Shown: positions 9,186 through 19,201 of the stretch, in pieces
Position numbering within the stretch: position 1 is the first letter of the stretch
How the letters are laid out: each line of letters starts with the position of its first letter
Program-made: the position numbers and the translations under genes
DNA from: an uncultured Planococcus sp.
GTDB taxonomy: Bacteria > Bacillota > Bacilli > Bacillales_A > Planococcaceae
DNA: 64,000 nt
Direction of reading: 5' to 3'
Assembly: GCA_947493585.1 (NCBI GenBank)
Contig: CANLRI010000002.1
Coordinates: 186,001-250,000 of the forward strand
Notes under the pieces: generated by a model
Told to the model about the DNA's origin: nothing
The model's input: only the letters and a program-made list of their open reading frames with translations
Databases searched by the model: none

Positions 9186-10442
9186 GTGCAAGCACGCAAA
9201 TTAGCCTTATTGTTATCAATTCTACCGGGATTTGGCCAATTTTATAATAAGCAATGGATTAAAGGGTTCTTGTTTCTCGGCTTTGGCATATCTTTCTTTT
9301 TAGTATTCGGCGATCTCTTGAACATGGGATTTTGGGGACTTGCCACACTCGGCACCGAAGTTCCGCGCGACAATTCAATTTTTCTTTTGGCAGAGGGCCT
9401 TATAGCAGTGATCGTGACGATTTTTGGACTTGCTTTTTATTACGTAAATTTAAGAGATGCCTATAAAAACGGCAAATTACGTGATGAAAATAAACCGTTG
9501 AGCTCGTTGAAAAGAGATTATCAAAACTTAATTGCGCAAGGCTATCCATATTTAATCAGTGGCCCATCCTTGTTCATCCTGATTTTTGCGGTTATTTTCC
9601 CGATCCTCTTCAGTTTTGCACTGGCATTTACAAATTACGATTTGTATCATTCCCCACCGGCTAATCTAGCCGACTGGGTTGGGTTTGACACTTTTGCGAA
9701 AATTTTCACCGTCGATATTTGGCGCTCGACTTTTTTCAGTGTGCTCGGCTGGACTGTAATCTGGACGCTTGTTGCTTCAACGCTTCAAGTCGCTCTCGGA
9801 ATTTTTATGGCCGTGTTGGTCAATCAAAAAGATCTTCGTTTCAAGAAGTTTTACCGCACAGTGCTGGTTTTGCCTTGGGCCGTCCCTGGATTCGTGACCA
9901 TTTTAATTTTTGCCGGTTTGTTTAACGACAGCTTCGGGGCCATCAATAACGATATCTTGGCTATGGTAGGAATCGATGCAATTCCTTGGCTGACAGATGA
10001 AAACTGGAGCAAGCTAGCATTGATCCTTATGCAGGGATGGCTCGGCTTTCCATTTATTTTCTTGGTCACGACTGGGGTGCTTCAATCGATTCCGGAGGAT
10101 CTTTACGAAGCTGCCCGAATTGACGGCGCGTCCATTTTTGCGCAATTCCGCAATATCACTATGCCAATGATTTTAATCGCCACGGCACCGGTTATTATTA
10201 CGCAGTTCACTTTCAACTTCAATAATTTCAATATCATCTATCTCTTTAACGGCGGAGGGCCTGCTGTGCCGGGATCCACTGCCGGAGGGACCGATATACT
10301 CGTATCGTGGATCTATAAGCTGACCTTGCAATCAAGCCAATATTCACTGGCCGCCGCATTGACGATTCTGTTGTCGGTATTCGTTATCGCGATTGCGCTA
10401 TGGCAGTTCAGGCGGACCGATGCATTTAAGGAGGGAGCTTGA
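9186..10442 (+). CDS. ganP: Galactooligosaccharide ABC permease, MalF type
   Basis: A 418-residue inner-membrane permease. The extended N-terminus LALLLSILPGFGQFYNKQWI is typical of GanP/MalF-like proteins of Bacillales. A later EAA loop, EAARIDGASIFAQFRNITMP at about residues 308-327, contacts the ATPase. About eight hydrophobic segments are visible. A GTG three codons earlier overlaps the ribosome site GAGGTG, so I use the GTG six bases after it. It pairs with the next permease. Confidence 0.87.
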   Translation: MQARKLALLLSILPGFGQFYNKQWIKGFLFLGFGISFFLVFGDLLNMGFWGLATLGTEVPRDNSIFLLAEGLIAVIVTIFGLAFYYVNLRDAYKNGKLRDENKPLSSLKRDYQNLIAQGYPYLISGPSLFILIFAVIFPILFSFALAFTNYDLYHSPPANLADWVGFDTFAKIFTVDIWRSTFFSVLGWTVIWTLVASTLQVALGIFMAVLVNQKDLRFKKFYRTVLVLPWAVPGFVTILIFAGLFNDSFGAINNDILAMVGIDAIPWLTDENWSKLALILMQGWLGFPFIFLVTTGVLQSIPEDLYEAARIDGASIFAQFRNITMPMILIATAPVIITQFTFNFNNFNIIYLFNGGGPAVPGSTAGGTDILVSWIYKLTLQSSQYSLAAALTILLSVFVIAIALWQFRRTDAFKEGA

Positions 10443-10444
10443 AA

Positions 10445-11284
10445 ATGAATAAAGGAAAATTTTTTCGTCTTCTAGTCTCCCATTCAATTTTGATTTTCAT
10501 GGCAATTATTATTATTTATCCGCTGCTGTGGACGGTGGGAGCGAGCTTCAACCCTGGTAATAGTTTGATCAGCACGACGATGATTCCCCAAAATCCAACA
10601 TTGGACCATTACCGGGAGTTGTTTGCAGGAAGTGAAAGCTTGCAATATGTCCAGTGGTATTTAAATTCCTTGAAAATCAGTTTGTTCACCATGATTGGTG
10701 CGGTCATCTGTGTATCATTTACCGCCTATGCCTTTTCGCGCTTCCGTTTTAAAGGCAGACAAAATGCGTTGACACTGTTCCTGTTGTTACAAATGATTCC
10801 GCAGTTTTCTGCTTTGATCGCGCTTTTCGTTTTGGCGCAGATTCTTGGAATGATGAACAGCCACTGGCTATTGATCTTGCTCTATATTGGTGGATTGATT
10901 CCACTGAACACGTATTTAATGAAGGGCTATATGGATTCCATCCCGATGGATCTGGATGAAAGTGCTAAAATCGATGGCGCAAGCAACACAAGAATTTTTC
11001 TGCAGATCATCATGCCTTTATCAAAGCCGATGATCGCGGTCGTGGCGATGACAGGATTTACAGGACCGCTGGGAGATTTCATCCTGGCATCGACGATTCT
11101 GCGATCGCCTGAATATTATACATTGCCGATTGGCCTCTACAATTTGGTCAACGATGTGATGGGGGCAAGCTTTACGACCTTTGCTGCCGGCGCCATTTTG
11201 ATCAGCATCCCAATCGCCATTATTTTCCTCCTGCTGCAAAAGAACTTTGTATCAGGTTTGACGGCAGGCGGAACAAAAGGCTGA
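10445..11284 (+). CDS. ganQ: Galactooligosaccharide ABC permease, MalG type
   Basis: A 279-residue permease with about six membrane segments and the EAA-type loop ESAKIDGASNTRIFLQIIMP at about residues 176-195. The ATG lies two bases after the ganP stop, with GGGAG inside the end of ganP. Together with ganS and ganP it forms a CUT1 importer lacking its own ATPase gene. The C-terminus, LLQKNFVSGLTAGGTKG, is the usual MalG-family ending. Confidence 0.87.
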   Translation: MNKGKFFRLLVSHSILIFMAIIIIYPLLWTVGASFNPGNSLISTTMIPQNPTLDHYRELFAGSESLQYVQWYLNSLKISLFTMIGAVICVSFTAYAFSRFRFKGRQNALTLFLLLQMIPQFSALIALFVLAQILGMMNSHWLLILLYIGGLIPLNTYLMKGYMDSIPMDLDESAKIDGASNTRIFLQIIMPLSKPMIAVVAMTGFTGPLGDFILASTILRSPEYYTLPIGLYNLVNDVMGASFTTFAAGAILISIPIAIIFLLLQKNFVSGLTAGGTKG

Positions 11285-11318
11285 TAGCACAAACTGTAGC
11301 AACTGGAAGGAGAACATT

Positions 11319-13379
11319 ATGCCTGAAAATGAAAAAACCTATACCACCGCGGCTCGTTTCATGCTGCACGGTGGGGACTATAACCCAGACCAATGGTTAG
11401 ACCATCCCGAAATTTTGGCAGAAGACCTGAAATTGATGAAGCTTTCAGGCAGCAATACATTCTCATTGGGCATCTTTGCCTGGAGCACGCTCGAACCGGA
11501 AGAAGGGCAGTTTCAGTTTGATTGGCTGGACAGCATTATTGACAACATCGCAAGCATCGGCGGCAACGTGATTTTGGCAACGCCGAGCGGGGCACGCCCG
11601 GCGTGGATGTCTCAAACATACCCGGAAGTCTTGCGGGTCGACGGATCGCGTGTCCAGCAATTGCACGGAGGGCGGCACAACCATTGTTTCACGTCGCCAG
11701 TGTACCGCGAAAAAACGGCTAAGATGAACCGAATGCTTGCAGAACGCTATGGCAAGCATCCGGCGTTGCTCATGTGGCATATTTCCAATGAATACGGCGG
11801 TGAATGCCATTGCGACAGATGTCAGGATGCGTTCAGAAGCTGGTTGAAAGAGAAATACGAGGGCGACTTGAAAGCCTTGAACGATTCTTGGTGGGGGCCA
11901 TTTTGGAGCCATACGTTTAACGATTGGTCGCAAATCGAATCACCGTCTCCGATTGGTGAAAGTATGGTGCACGGTTTGAATTTGGACTGGAAGCGTTTTG
12001 TGACAGACCAAACGATTTCTTTTTTTGAAAATGAAGTGACAGCGATTAAGGAATTGACACCTAATATTCCAATCACGACAAACTTCATGGCGGACACACA
12101 CAATCTGATTCCTTTTCAAAGCTTGGATTACAGCAAATTCGCGAAGCATTTGGACGTCATCAGCTGGGACGCCTATCCAGCGTGGCACAACGATTGGGAA
12201 CCGACTGCGAACTTGGCGATGAAGGTCGGATTTATCAACGATTTATACCGAAGCCTGAAGCAGCAGCCGTTTTTGTTGATGGAATCTACGCCAAGTGCCG
12301 TTAACTGGCATAAAGTGAATAAAGCTAAAAGGCCAGGCATGCATTTGCTGTCTTCGATGCAGATGGTGGCTCATGGCTCAGACAGCATCCTGTATTTCCA
12401 ATGGCGCAAATCACGCGGTTCTTCGGAAAAATTTCACGGAGCGGTCGTCGACCATGACAACAGCGCAGAAAACCGTGTCTTTAAAGAAGTGGCGAAAGTC
12501 GGAGAGACTTTAGGCAAACTGTCCCAAGTGGTCGGAAGCAATCGCCCTGCAGATGTCGCCATCCTTTACGACTGGGAAAATAACTGGGCGCTTAACGATG
12601 CCCAAGGCTATGGGACCGAAACAAAATCCTACCCTCAAACTTTGCAGGAGCATTACCGGACATTTTGGGAACAGGACATTCCGGTCGATGTGATTACGAA
12701 AGCACAAGAGTTTTCGGATTATAAATTGCTTATAGTACCGATGCTGTACTTGGTAAGTGAAGAAACAATTGCCCAGCTGAAGCGTTTTGTGGCTGATGGG
12801 GGCACTGTGGTAATGACTTATATTAGCGGAATCGTCAACGAGTTCGATCTGACGTATTTGGGAGGGTGGCATCAAGATTTGCAGGATGTTTTCGGTATCA
12901 ACCCGGTTGAGACGGACACGCTATATCCAAGCGATAGAAATGCGGTCCAGTACGGAAACCGTTCCTATGTGCTGAAGGATTACGCAACGGTGGTGGAAAA
13001 TCATTCCGCGGATGTCGTCGGAACTTACGAAGAGGATTTTTATGTCGGGACTCCAGCTGTGACAAGCAATCGTTATGAAAAAGGGCGGGCTTACTATATT
13101 GGCAGCCGGTTGGAAGAGCAGTTTCACCGTGATTTCTATCAGGAATTGATTGGCGAATTGTCGCTCGAAGCAGCATTCCCGGTGACGCATGGTCCGGGTG
13201 TCTCGGTTCAGGTGCGCCAGGACGCCGATCAAGACTACGCCTTCGTCATGAATTTCACCGAACAGAAACAAACCGTATCAATCAATTCAACGGCCATAGA
13301 CTTGGTGACGGGTGAGGATCTATCGGGCGAAATTGCTTTGGCGCAGTATGAAGTGCGGATTTTAGCGGTAAACAACTAA
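11319..13379 (+). CDS. ganA: Beta-galactosidase, GH42
   Basis: A 686-residue cytoplasmic enzyme with no signal peptide that splits galactooligosaccharides to galactose. The N-terminal barrel has GGDYNPDQW at the start, the acid/base glutamate in HISNEYGGEC near residue 157 and the nucleophile glutamate in LLMESTPSAVNW near residue 321. The zinc-ligand cysteines CHCDRC follow the NEYGG motif. A trimerisation (Rossmann-like) region and a short beta domain follow. GGAAGGAG precedes the ATG, 34 bases after ganQ, so it belongs to the same operon. Confidence 0.92.
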   Translation: MPENEKTYTTAARFMLHGGDYNPDQWLDHPEILAEDLKLMKLSGSNTFSLGIFAWSTLEPEEGQFQFDWLDSIIDNIASIGGNVILATPSGARPAWMSQTYPEVLRVDGSRVQQLHGGRHNHCFTSPVYREKTAKMNRMLAERYGKHPALLMWHISNEYGGECHCDRCQDAFRSWLKEKYEGDLKALNDSWWGPFWSHTFNDWSQIESPSPIGESMVHGLNLDWKRFVTDQTISFFENEVTAIKELTPNIPITTNFMADTHNLIPFQSLDYSKFAKHLDVISWDAYPAWHNDWEPTANLAMKVGFINDLYRSLKQQPFLLMESTPSAVNWHKVNKAKRPGMHLLSSMQMVAHGSDSILYFQWRKSRGSSEKFHGAVVDHDNSAENRVFKEVAKVGETLGKLSQVVGSNRPADVAILYDWENNWALNDAQGYGTETKSYPQTLQEHYRTFWEQDIPVDVITKAQEFSDYKLLIVPMLYLVSEETIAQLKRFVADGGTVVMTYISGIVNEFDLTYLGGWHQDLQDVFGINPVETDTLYPSDRNAVQYGNRSYVLKDYATVVENHSADVVGTYEEDFYVGTPAVTSNRYEKGRAYYIGSRLEEQFHRDFYQELIGELSLEAAFPVTHGPGVSVQVRQDADQDYAFVMNFTEQKQTVSINSTAIDLVTGEDLSGEIALAQYEVRILAVNN

Positions 13380-13497
13380 AACAGTTTTAGAATTGCTCCG
13401 GTGTGGAAAATCTAGTTTTTCCAAAGTGGATTATTGGAGTTTCAGTGCTAAGCGTCGGAAAGAAAGATTAAAAAATCCCATATGTAAATGTCACTGG

Positions 13498-13537
13498 CAT
13501 CCGCTCTTAATAGGAAATCTGTTGAGCGGATGTTTTT
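13498..13537 (+). terminator. Terminator after ganA
   Basis: Arms CATCCGCTC and GAGCGGATG around a 17-base loop, followed by six T residues. It would end or attenuate the ganSPQA transcript before ganB. Confidence 0.75.
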
Positions 13538-13581
13538 TGATTCAGTTCCCAATGTTCCTGGTTATAAAAGGATTTCACTAA

Positions 13582-15609
<2,028 letters not shown>

Positions 15610-15740
15610 CTGAAAATCTGACCTAGATACGCAAGAGCGATCAATGTTCATGAGCAGGTTAAGCTCAACGACGAAGGGATGCGTACCGTAAAAAAGGATC
15701 ATCTTATTTTGGTTAGAATTGAGTTAGATAGACAAAATGA

Positions 15741-15765
15741 AAAACCGCCCAAAGGCGGTTTTTTT
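15741..15765. terminator. Terminator shared by ganB and the aldo/keto reductase
   Basis: AAAACCGCC and GGCGGTTTT arms around CAAA, with A and T runs on the two sides, so it can serve both converging genes. Confidence 0.88.
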
Positions 15766-16582
15766 ATTTGGCGCGAATATCTTCAAAAGCATCAAGCTTT
15801 TGAACATCTTCTGGAGAGATGGTGAACGCCAACTGACTATTTTCAACAATGCGTTCTTTGTTCGTTGATTTCGGAAGCGGCAAAGTGCCATGCTCCAGAC
15901 AATAACGAATGCATAATTGAGCGGGGGTGACGCTGTATTTAGCAGCCATTTCTTTGATTTCTGGGTTGTTCAAGATTTGCCCCGTTGCCAGCGGGGAATA
16001 TGCTTCTACGACAATATTATATTTTTTGCAAAACTGTAGCAGATTCGCTTGATCGCGGCCGATATAGAACGGAATTTGGTTCGCCATCGGCACGATGTCG
16101 CAGGAATCCAAAAGCGCCTGAATATCTTTTTCCGAAAAGTTCGAAACGCCGATTGCCCGAACTTTGCCGTCCTTATAAAGCTTCTCCATCGCTTTCCAAG
16201 ATTCAATATTTCCTTCTGTACAATCTTTTCCGACCTCGTCCCACGGCCACGGCGCATGAATTAAATAAAGATCTAGAACATCGACTCCGAGATTTGAAAT
16301 CGTTTCTTCGAAAGCTGCCAATGTTGCCTCGTAGCCTTTAATTTCAGCGGGAAGCTTGCTGGTGATAAAGACCTCGTCCCGAGAAATATTGAAATCTTGA
16401 ATCGCTTTTCCAACGTTTTCCTCGTTCTGATAGGCTAATGCCGTATCAATATGAGTATAGCCATTTTCTAAAGCAGTCGTTACTGCCGCATAAGCTTCTT
16501 CATTCGGAATTTGCCAAGTGCCAAATCCGATAGTGGGAATTTCAACGCCATTATGGAAAGTGAAAAACTTATCATTTGTCAT
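15764..16582 (-). CDS. Aldo/keto reductase
   Basis: A 272-residue NADPH-dependent oxidoreductase barrel. The family tetrad is visible: aspartate in HIDTALAYQNEENVG (near residue 46) with its tyrosine five residues on, lysine in ITSKLP and histidine in LIHAPWPWD. The C-terminal LPKSTNKERIVEN binds the cofactor phosphate. The closest general type is the B. subtilis YtbE/YvgN group acting on methylglyoxal and other aldehydes; the substrate cannot be read from sequence. It converges on ganB and lies inside the direct-repeat-bounded cassette. GGAGG is ten bases upstream. Confidence 0.88.
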   Translation of the reverse strand: MTNDKFFTFHNGVEIPTIGFGTWQIPNEEAYAAVTTALENGYTHIDTALAYQNEENVGKAIQDFNISRDEVFITSKLPAEIKGYEATLAAFEETISNLGVDVLDLYLIHAPWPWDEVGKDCTEGNIESWKAMEKLYKDGKVRAIGVSNFSEKDIQALLDSCDIVPMANQIPFYIGRDQANLLQFCKKYNIVVEAYSPLATGQILNNPEIKEMAAKYSVTPAQLCIRYCLEHGTLPLPKSTNKERIVENSQLAFTISPEDVQKLDAFEDIRAK

Positions 16583-16660
16583 GGAAATATTTCCTCCTCT
16601 TTATCGAACGTTCTTTTTTATTGTACGACTTTTCTGTCAACAGATAAAATCTAACCTTCT

Positions 16661-16930
16661 GTGTCCCTGTGCACCACACAATTCGAGCAAGCGAAACCCC
16701 CGTGTGAGTGGCTTCGGACATGAAATCGTCCCTGTGCACGACACAATTCCAAGCAAAAAAGGCAAGCGCAAATTTGCGCTTGCCTTTTGTCATTTACTCT
16801 CCGAAAATCTCTTCAGAAACTTCCACGATGTACCGCAGTTTGTCCCATTGCTGCTCTTCGGTGAGGATATTGCCGTGGTGAGTAGAAGCGAATCCGCATT
16901 GCGGGCTGATGCATAGCTGCTCGAGCGGCA
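16661..16930. repeat. Right copy of the 270-bp direct repeat flanking the gan cassette
   Basis: Counterpart of 6245-6512. Here the repeat overlaps the intact 3' end of the MetE-like gene, so this is likely the original context and the left copy the duplicate. It contains two TCCCTGTGCAC elements (from 16664 and 16729) and a perfect hairpin. Confidence 0.88.
16761..16784. terminator. Terminator of the MetE-like gene
   Basis: A perfect 24-base palindrome with arms GGCAAGCGCAAA and TTTGCGCTTGCC, flanked by an A-run and a T-run. It lies ten bases beyond the stop of the leftward gene. Confidence 0.85.
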
Positions 16931-17921
16931 CGTGTTTTGCGGCTTCTGCGACGCGTGCTTTGATCGCTTCTCTGTCTTCAAGTTCACCGTTTTTTGAAGT
17001 GAAGACCCCGAGCACAACTCTTGGCCCGCCGTTTGGAATGTGCTCAAGTGGCTGAAAGCTGCCGGAGCGGTCATCGTCGTATTCAAGGAAGAAGCCGTCG
17101 ACTTTTTCTTTCGCAAACAAAGTCGGCGCGATCAATGCATAACTGCCTTCGAAGGCCCAGTCGGATTGGTAATTGCCGCGGCACAGGTGAGTTGTCACGG
17201 CGAGGTCTTCCGGCTTGCCTTCTAAAACGCCGTTTACGACGCGAAGCGCCAAGTCGATCAAATACTCGCGATTGTATTTGCCATCGTTGAAGGGGATGTC
17301 CGGAGATGACAAGCCGGCGATATAGACATCGTCGATTTGGATATAGCGCGCGCCGGCGTCATAAAATGCCTGGAAAGCGTCGCGGTAAGTTTGAATGACG
17401 TCTTTCGCGTAGTCTTCCAAGTCCGGATAGATGGCTTCATCGCGGATGCCTTGGTTGAAAAATTGGTTTGGGCTTGGAATCGTCAATTTAGGCACAGCGC
17501 GGCCGCCGACGATATCCTTGAATTCAATGAAATCGCTGAGAAATGGGTGGTTTTCATTAAAAGAAATCTTGCCGATGTTGCGCACGTCATAAGCTTCCGT
17601 TTCGACGTTTTTGAACTGATAGCCTTTTTTTGGCGTGTAACCTTCGAAGCCATTGATATGCGCCATGAAATCGGTATGCCAGAACGTGCGGCGGAATTCA
17701 CCGTCCGTCACTGCTTTAAGGCCGACTTCGATTTGCTTGTCGACGATACGCTTGATTTCTGTCGTCTCGACTTTCCGCAGCTGTTCCGCTGTGATGGTGC
17801 CTTCTTTGAACTGCTTGCGCGCTTCGTGAATGCTGTCTGGGCGCAATAAGCTCCCGACGTGATCTGCCTTGAATGGGGCAGTTGTTAGTTTTGGGTTTGT
17901 TTGAATAGTTGAATGGGTCAT
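16794..17921 (-). CDS. MetE C-terminal-like methyltransferase (YxjG/YxjH family)
   Basis: A 375-residue protein matching only the catalytic C-terminal half of cobalamin-independent methionine synthase. HVGSLLRPD is near the N-terminus; the zinc ligands are recognisable in THLCRGN, EYDDDRSGSF and SPQCGFAS. B. subtilis YxjG and YxjH have the same size and also sit behind S-box riboswitches. It likely makes methionine from homocysteine with an unspecified methyl donor (inference). AAGGAA lies nine bases before the ATG, and the riboswitch is immediately upstream. Confidence 0.9.
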   Translation of the reverse strand: MTHSTIQTNPKLTTAPFKADHVGSLLRPDSIHEARKQFKEGTITAEQLRKVETTEIKRIVDKQIEVGLKAVTDGEFRRTFWHTDFMAHINGFEGYTPKKGYQFKNVETEAYDVRNIGKISFNENHPFLSDFIEFKDIVGGRAVPKLTIPSPNQFFNQGIRDEAIYPDLEDYAKDVIQTYRDAFQAFYDAGARYIQIDDVYIAGLSSPDIPFNDGKYNREYLIDLALRVVNGVLEGKPEDLAVTTHLCRGNYQSDWAFEGSYALIAPTLFAKEKVDGFFLEYDDDRSGSFQPLEHIPNGGPRVVLGVFTSKNGELEDREAIKARVAEAAKHVPLEQLCISPQCGFASTHHGNILTEEQQWDKLRYIVEVSEEIFGE

Positions 17922-17963
17922 GTGAAATTCCTTCTTTCTGTTTTTAGTGTAGGTGATGAAAAT

Positions 17964-18124
17964 AAAAAAACGGGGCTTTCTTCGAAAAGAAGAAAGCCCC
18001 GTTTATGGAAAATGCATTCTTCTTATCTTCTAGGCTTACGCCTATTGGAATTAGCACCTTGTCCTGAAATAGGGCGGTTGCTGAGACTTCACAGGGCCAA
18101 ATCCCTCCGTCTCTCTTGATAAGA
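17964..18124 (-). ncRNA. SAM-I (S-box) riboswitch with terminator
   Basis: On the minus strand the aptamer (18124-18021) starts TTATCAAGAGAGACGGAGGG and holds the S-box hallmarks: the kink-turn region, CTCAGCAACC, AAGGTGCTAATTCC and a closing helix AGATAAG. A terminator follows (18001-17971) with perfect 13-bp arms CGGGGCTTTCTTC/GAAGAAAGCCCCG and seven U residues, 43 bases before the MetE-like ATG. SAM binding should favour termination, so the gene is expressed when SAM is low. Confidence 0.96.
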
Positions 18125-18212
18125 AATCGATTATTAAGTTAATTGCTGGTTGATGTTGTTCACATTAAAGCAATCTTCGGACAATTGCAAGGGAATTGGG
18201 AATTATTTTTTT

Positions 18213-18353
18213 GTCCCTGTGCACCACACAATTCGAGTAGTTCCCTATGCAGGAAAAGTGAATAATAAATATCTTCAAATCAGGATCAGTAATATTCCTT
18301 CTGTATTTTCATGCCTTCAGGTAAATAGTCATAATTGTGCCGTGCACAGGGAC
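18213..18353. repeat. Inverted pair of TCCCTGTGCAC elements
   Basis: A forward element (18213-18236: GTCCCTGTGCACCACACA then ATTCGA) and an inverted one (18332-18353, reading GCTGTCCCTGTGCACGGCAC on the minus strand) flank about 95 bases without a gene. The same element occurs twice in each copy of the 270-bp repeat, always intergenic. The arrangement resembles REP/BIME elements. Confidence 0.75.
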
Positions 18354-18362
18354 AGCTACAAT

Positions 18363-18955
18363 TCACAACGGTTTCCGGCTCTCAATGGTCAAAAATAGTC
18401 CGCCGTAATAGGATTCCACCTTTATGATTTCCAACGGAGAGCGATTCACCAAATCGAGTGTATCACGGTTCAAATGGCAGCCGTCGCATAGCTTTTTCCA
18501 GACGGGTGTCAAGGATTCCTGAGTTTTGGCCATGAGCGGTTGGTCCATTTTGACGTGCTCGAACATGAGGATCTGGGCACGGGGTTTGCTGACGCGGTAG
18601 ATTTCTTCGAGCGCTTTGACCGGGTCTGGAATCGTGCAGAATACTAAGGTCGCGACGACGGTATCGAAGCTGTCATCGGCAAAAGGCAGTTGTTCAGCGA
18701 CTGCTTCGTACGTGCGGATCGGCGTCTTCGACTGTCGGATGCGTTTGCCGGCCTGTTTGCTCATCTCTGGATTTGGTTCGATAGCGTCGACCTGTTCGGC
18801 ATTTTGATAATAGCGGAAGTTCGCGCCTGTTCCGAAGCCGATTTCGAGCACATGCCCTTGCGCTTTTTGAACCAGTCCGGCGCGGATTTTTCAAAACGCG
18901 TCTTCTCGAGCGGTTTCATGGCCGTGTCGTATATATGCGGTAAAAATCCAGCCAT
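18363..18955 (-). pseudogene. Class I SAM-dependent methyltransferase, frameshifted
   Basis: The start MAGFLPHIYDTAMKPLEK (ATG at 18955, AGGAG nine bases upstream) is in a different frame from the body, which begins HVLEIGFGTGANF (SAM-binding motif I) and ends ESRKPL. The frames join near 18887 in a run of five A on the coding strand; six would restore GFLPH...FEKIRAGLVQKAQGHVLEIG. The body resembles UbiE/phospholipid-methyltransferase-like enzymes, with PFADDSFDTVVA as a later motif. It is a recent pseudogene or a sequencing error. Confidence 0.8.
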
Positions 18956-19147
18956 AGTGATCAACTCCTGTCTTGTGTATTGCACCTTTCTATACCATTC
19001 CACTTTACCGGTCAATGTCCTGTTTATTCCTGGAATGAATGGTTTGTCTAGTATTATACAAAAACTATACAATCAGCGTTTTTAAGCTTATTATGAAGGG
19101 AATAACAAGGACAATGGCAAGGCATTGAAGAAATCTCCGTACAGGCG

Positions 19148-19172
19148 GTTTTAGCGTAAAAAAGAAGGATAC
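19148..19172 (+). promoter_or_regulatory. Possible SigB-type promoter for crtP
   Basis: GTTTTA, a 13-base spacer and GGATAC resemble the SigB consensus GTTTAA/GGGTAT imperfectly, 30 bases before crtP. Staphylococcal crt genes are SigB-controlled, which makes the match worth noting but not secure. Confidence 0.35.
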
Positions 19173-19201
19173 ATATTTCATTAAAAAGGGGCGGTACATA
19201 T

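Noticed and set aside
17337..17849. 170-codon open frame opposite the MetE-like gene
   Set aside because: Antisense shadow of a confident gene, without a ribosome site or family resemblance.
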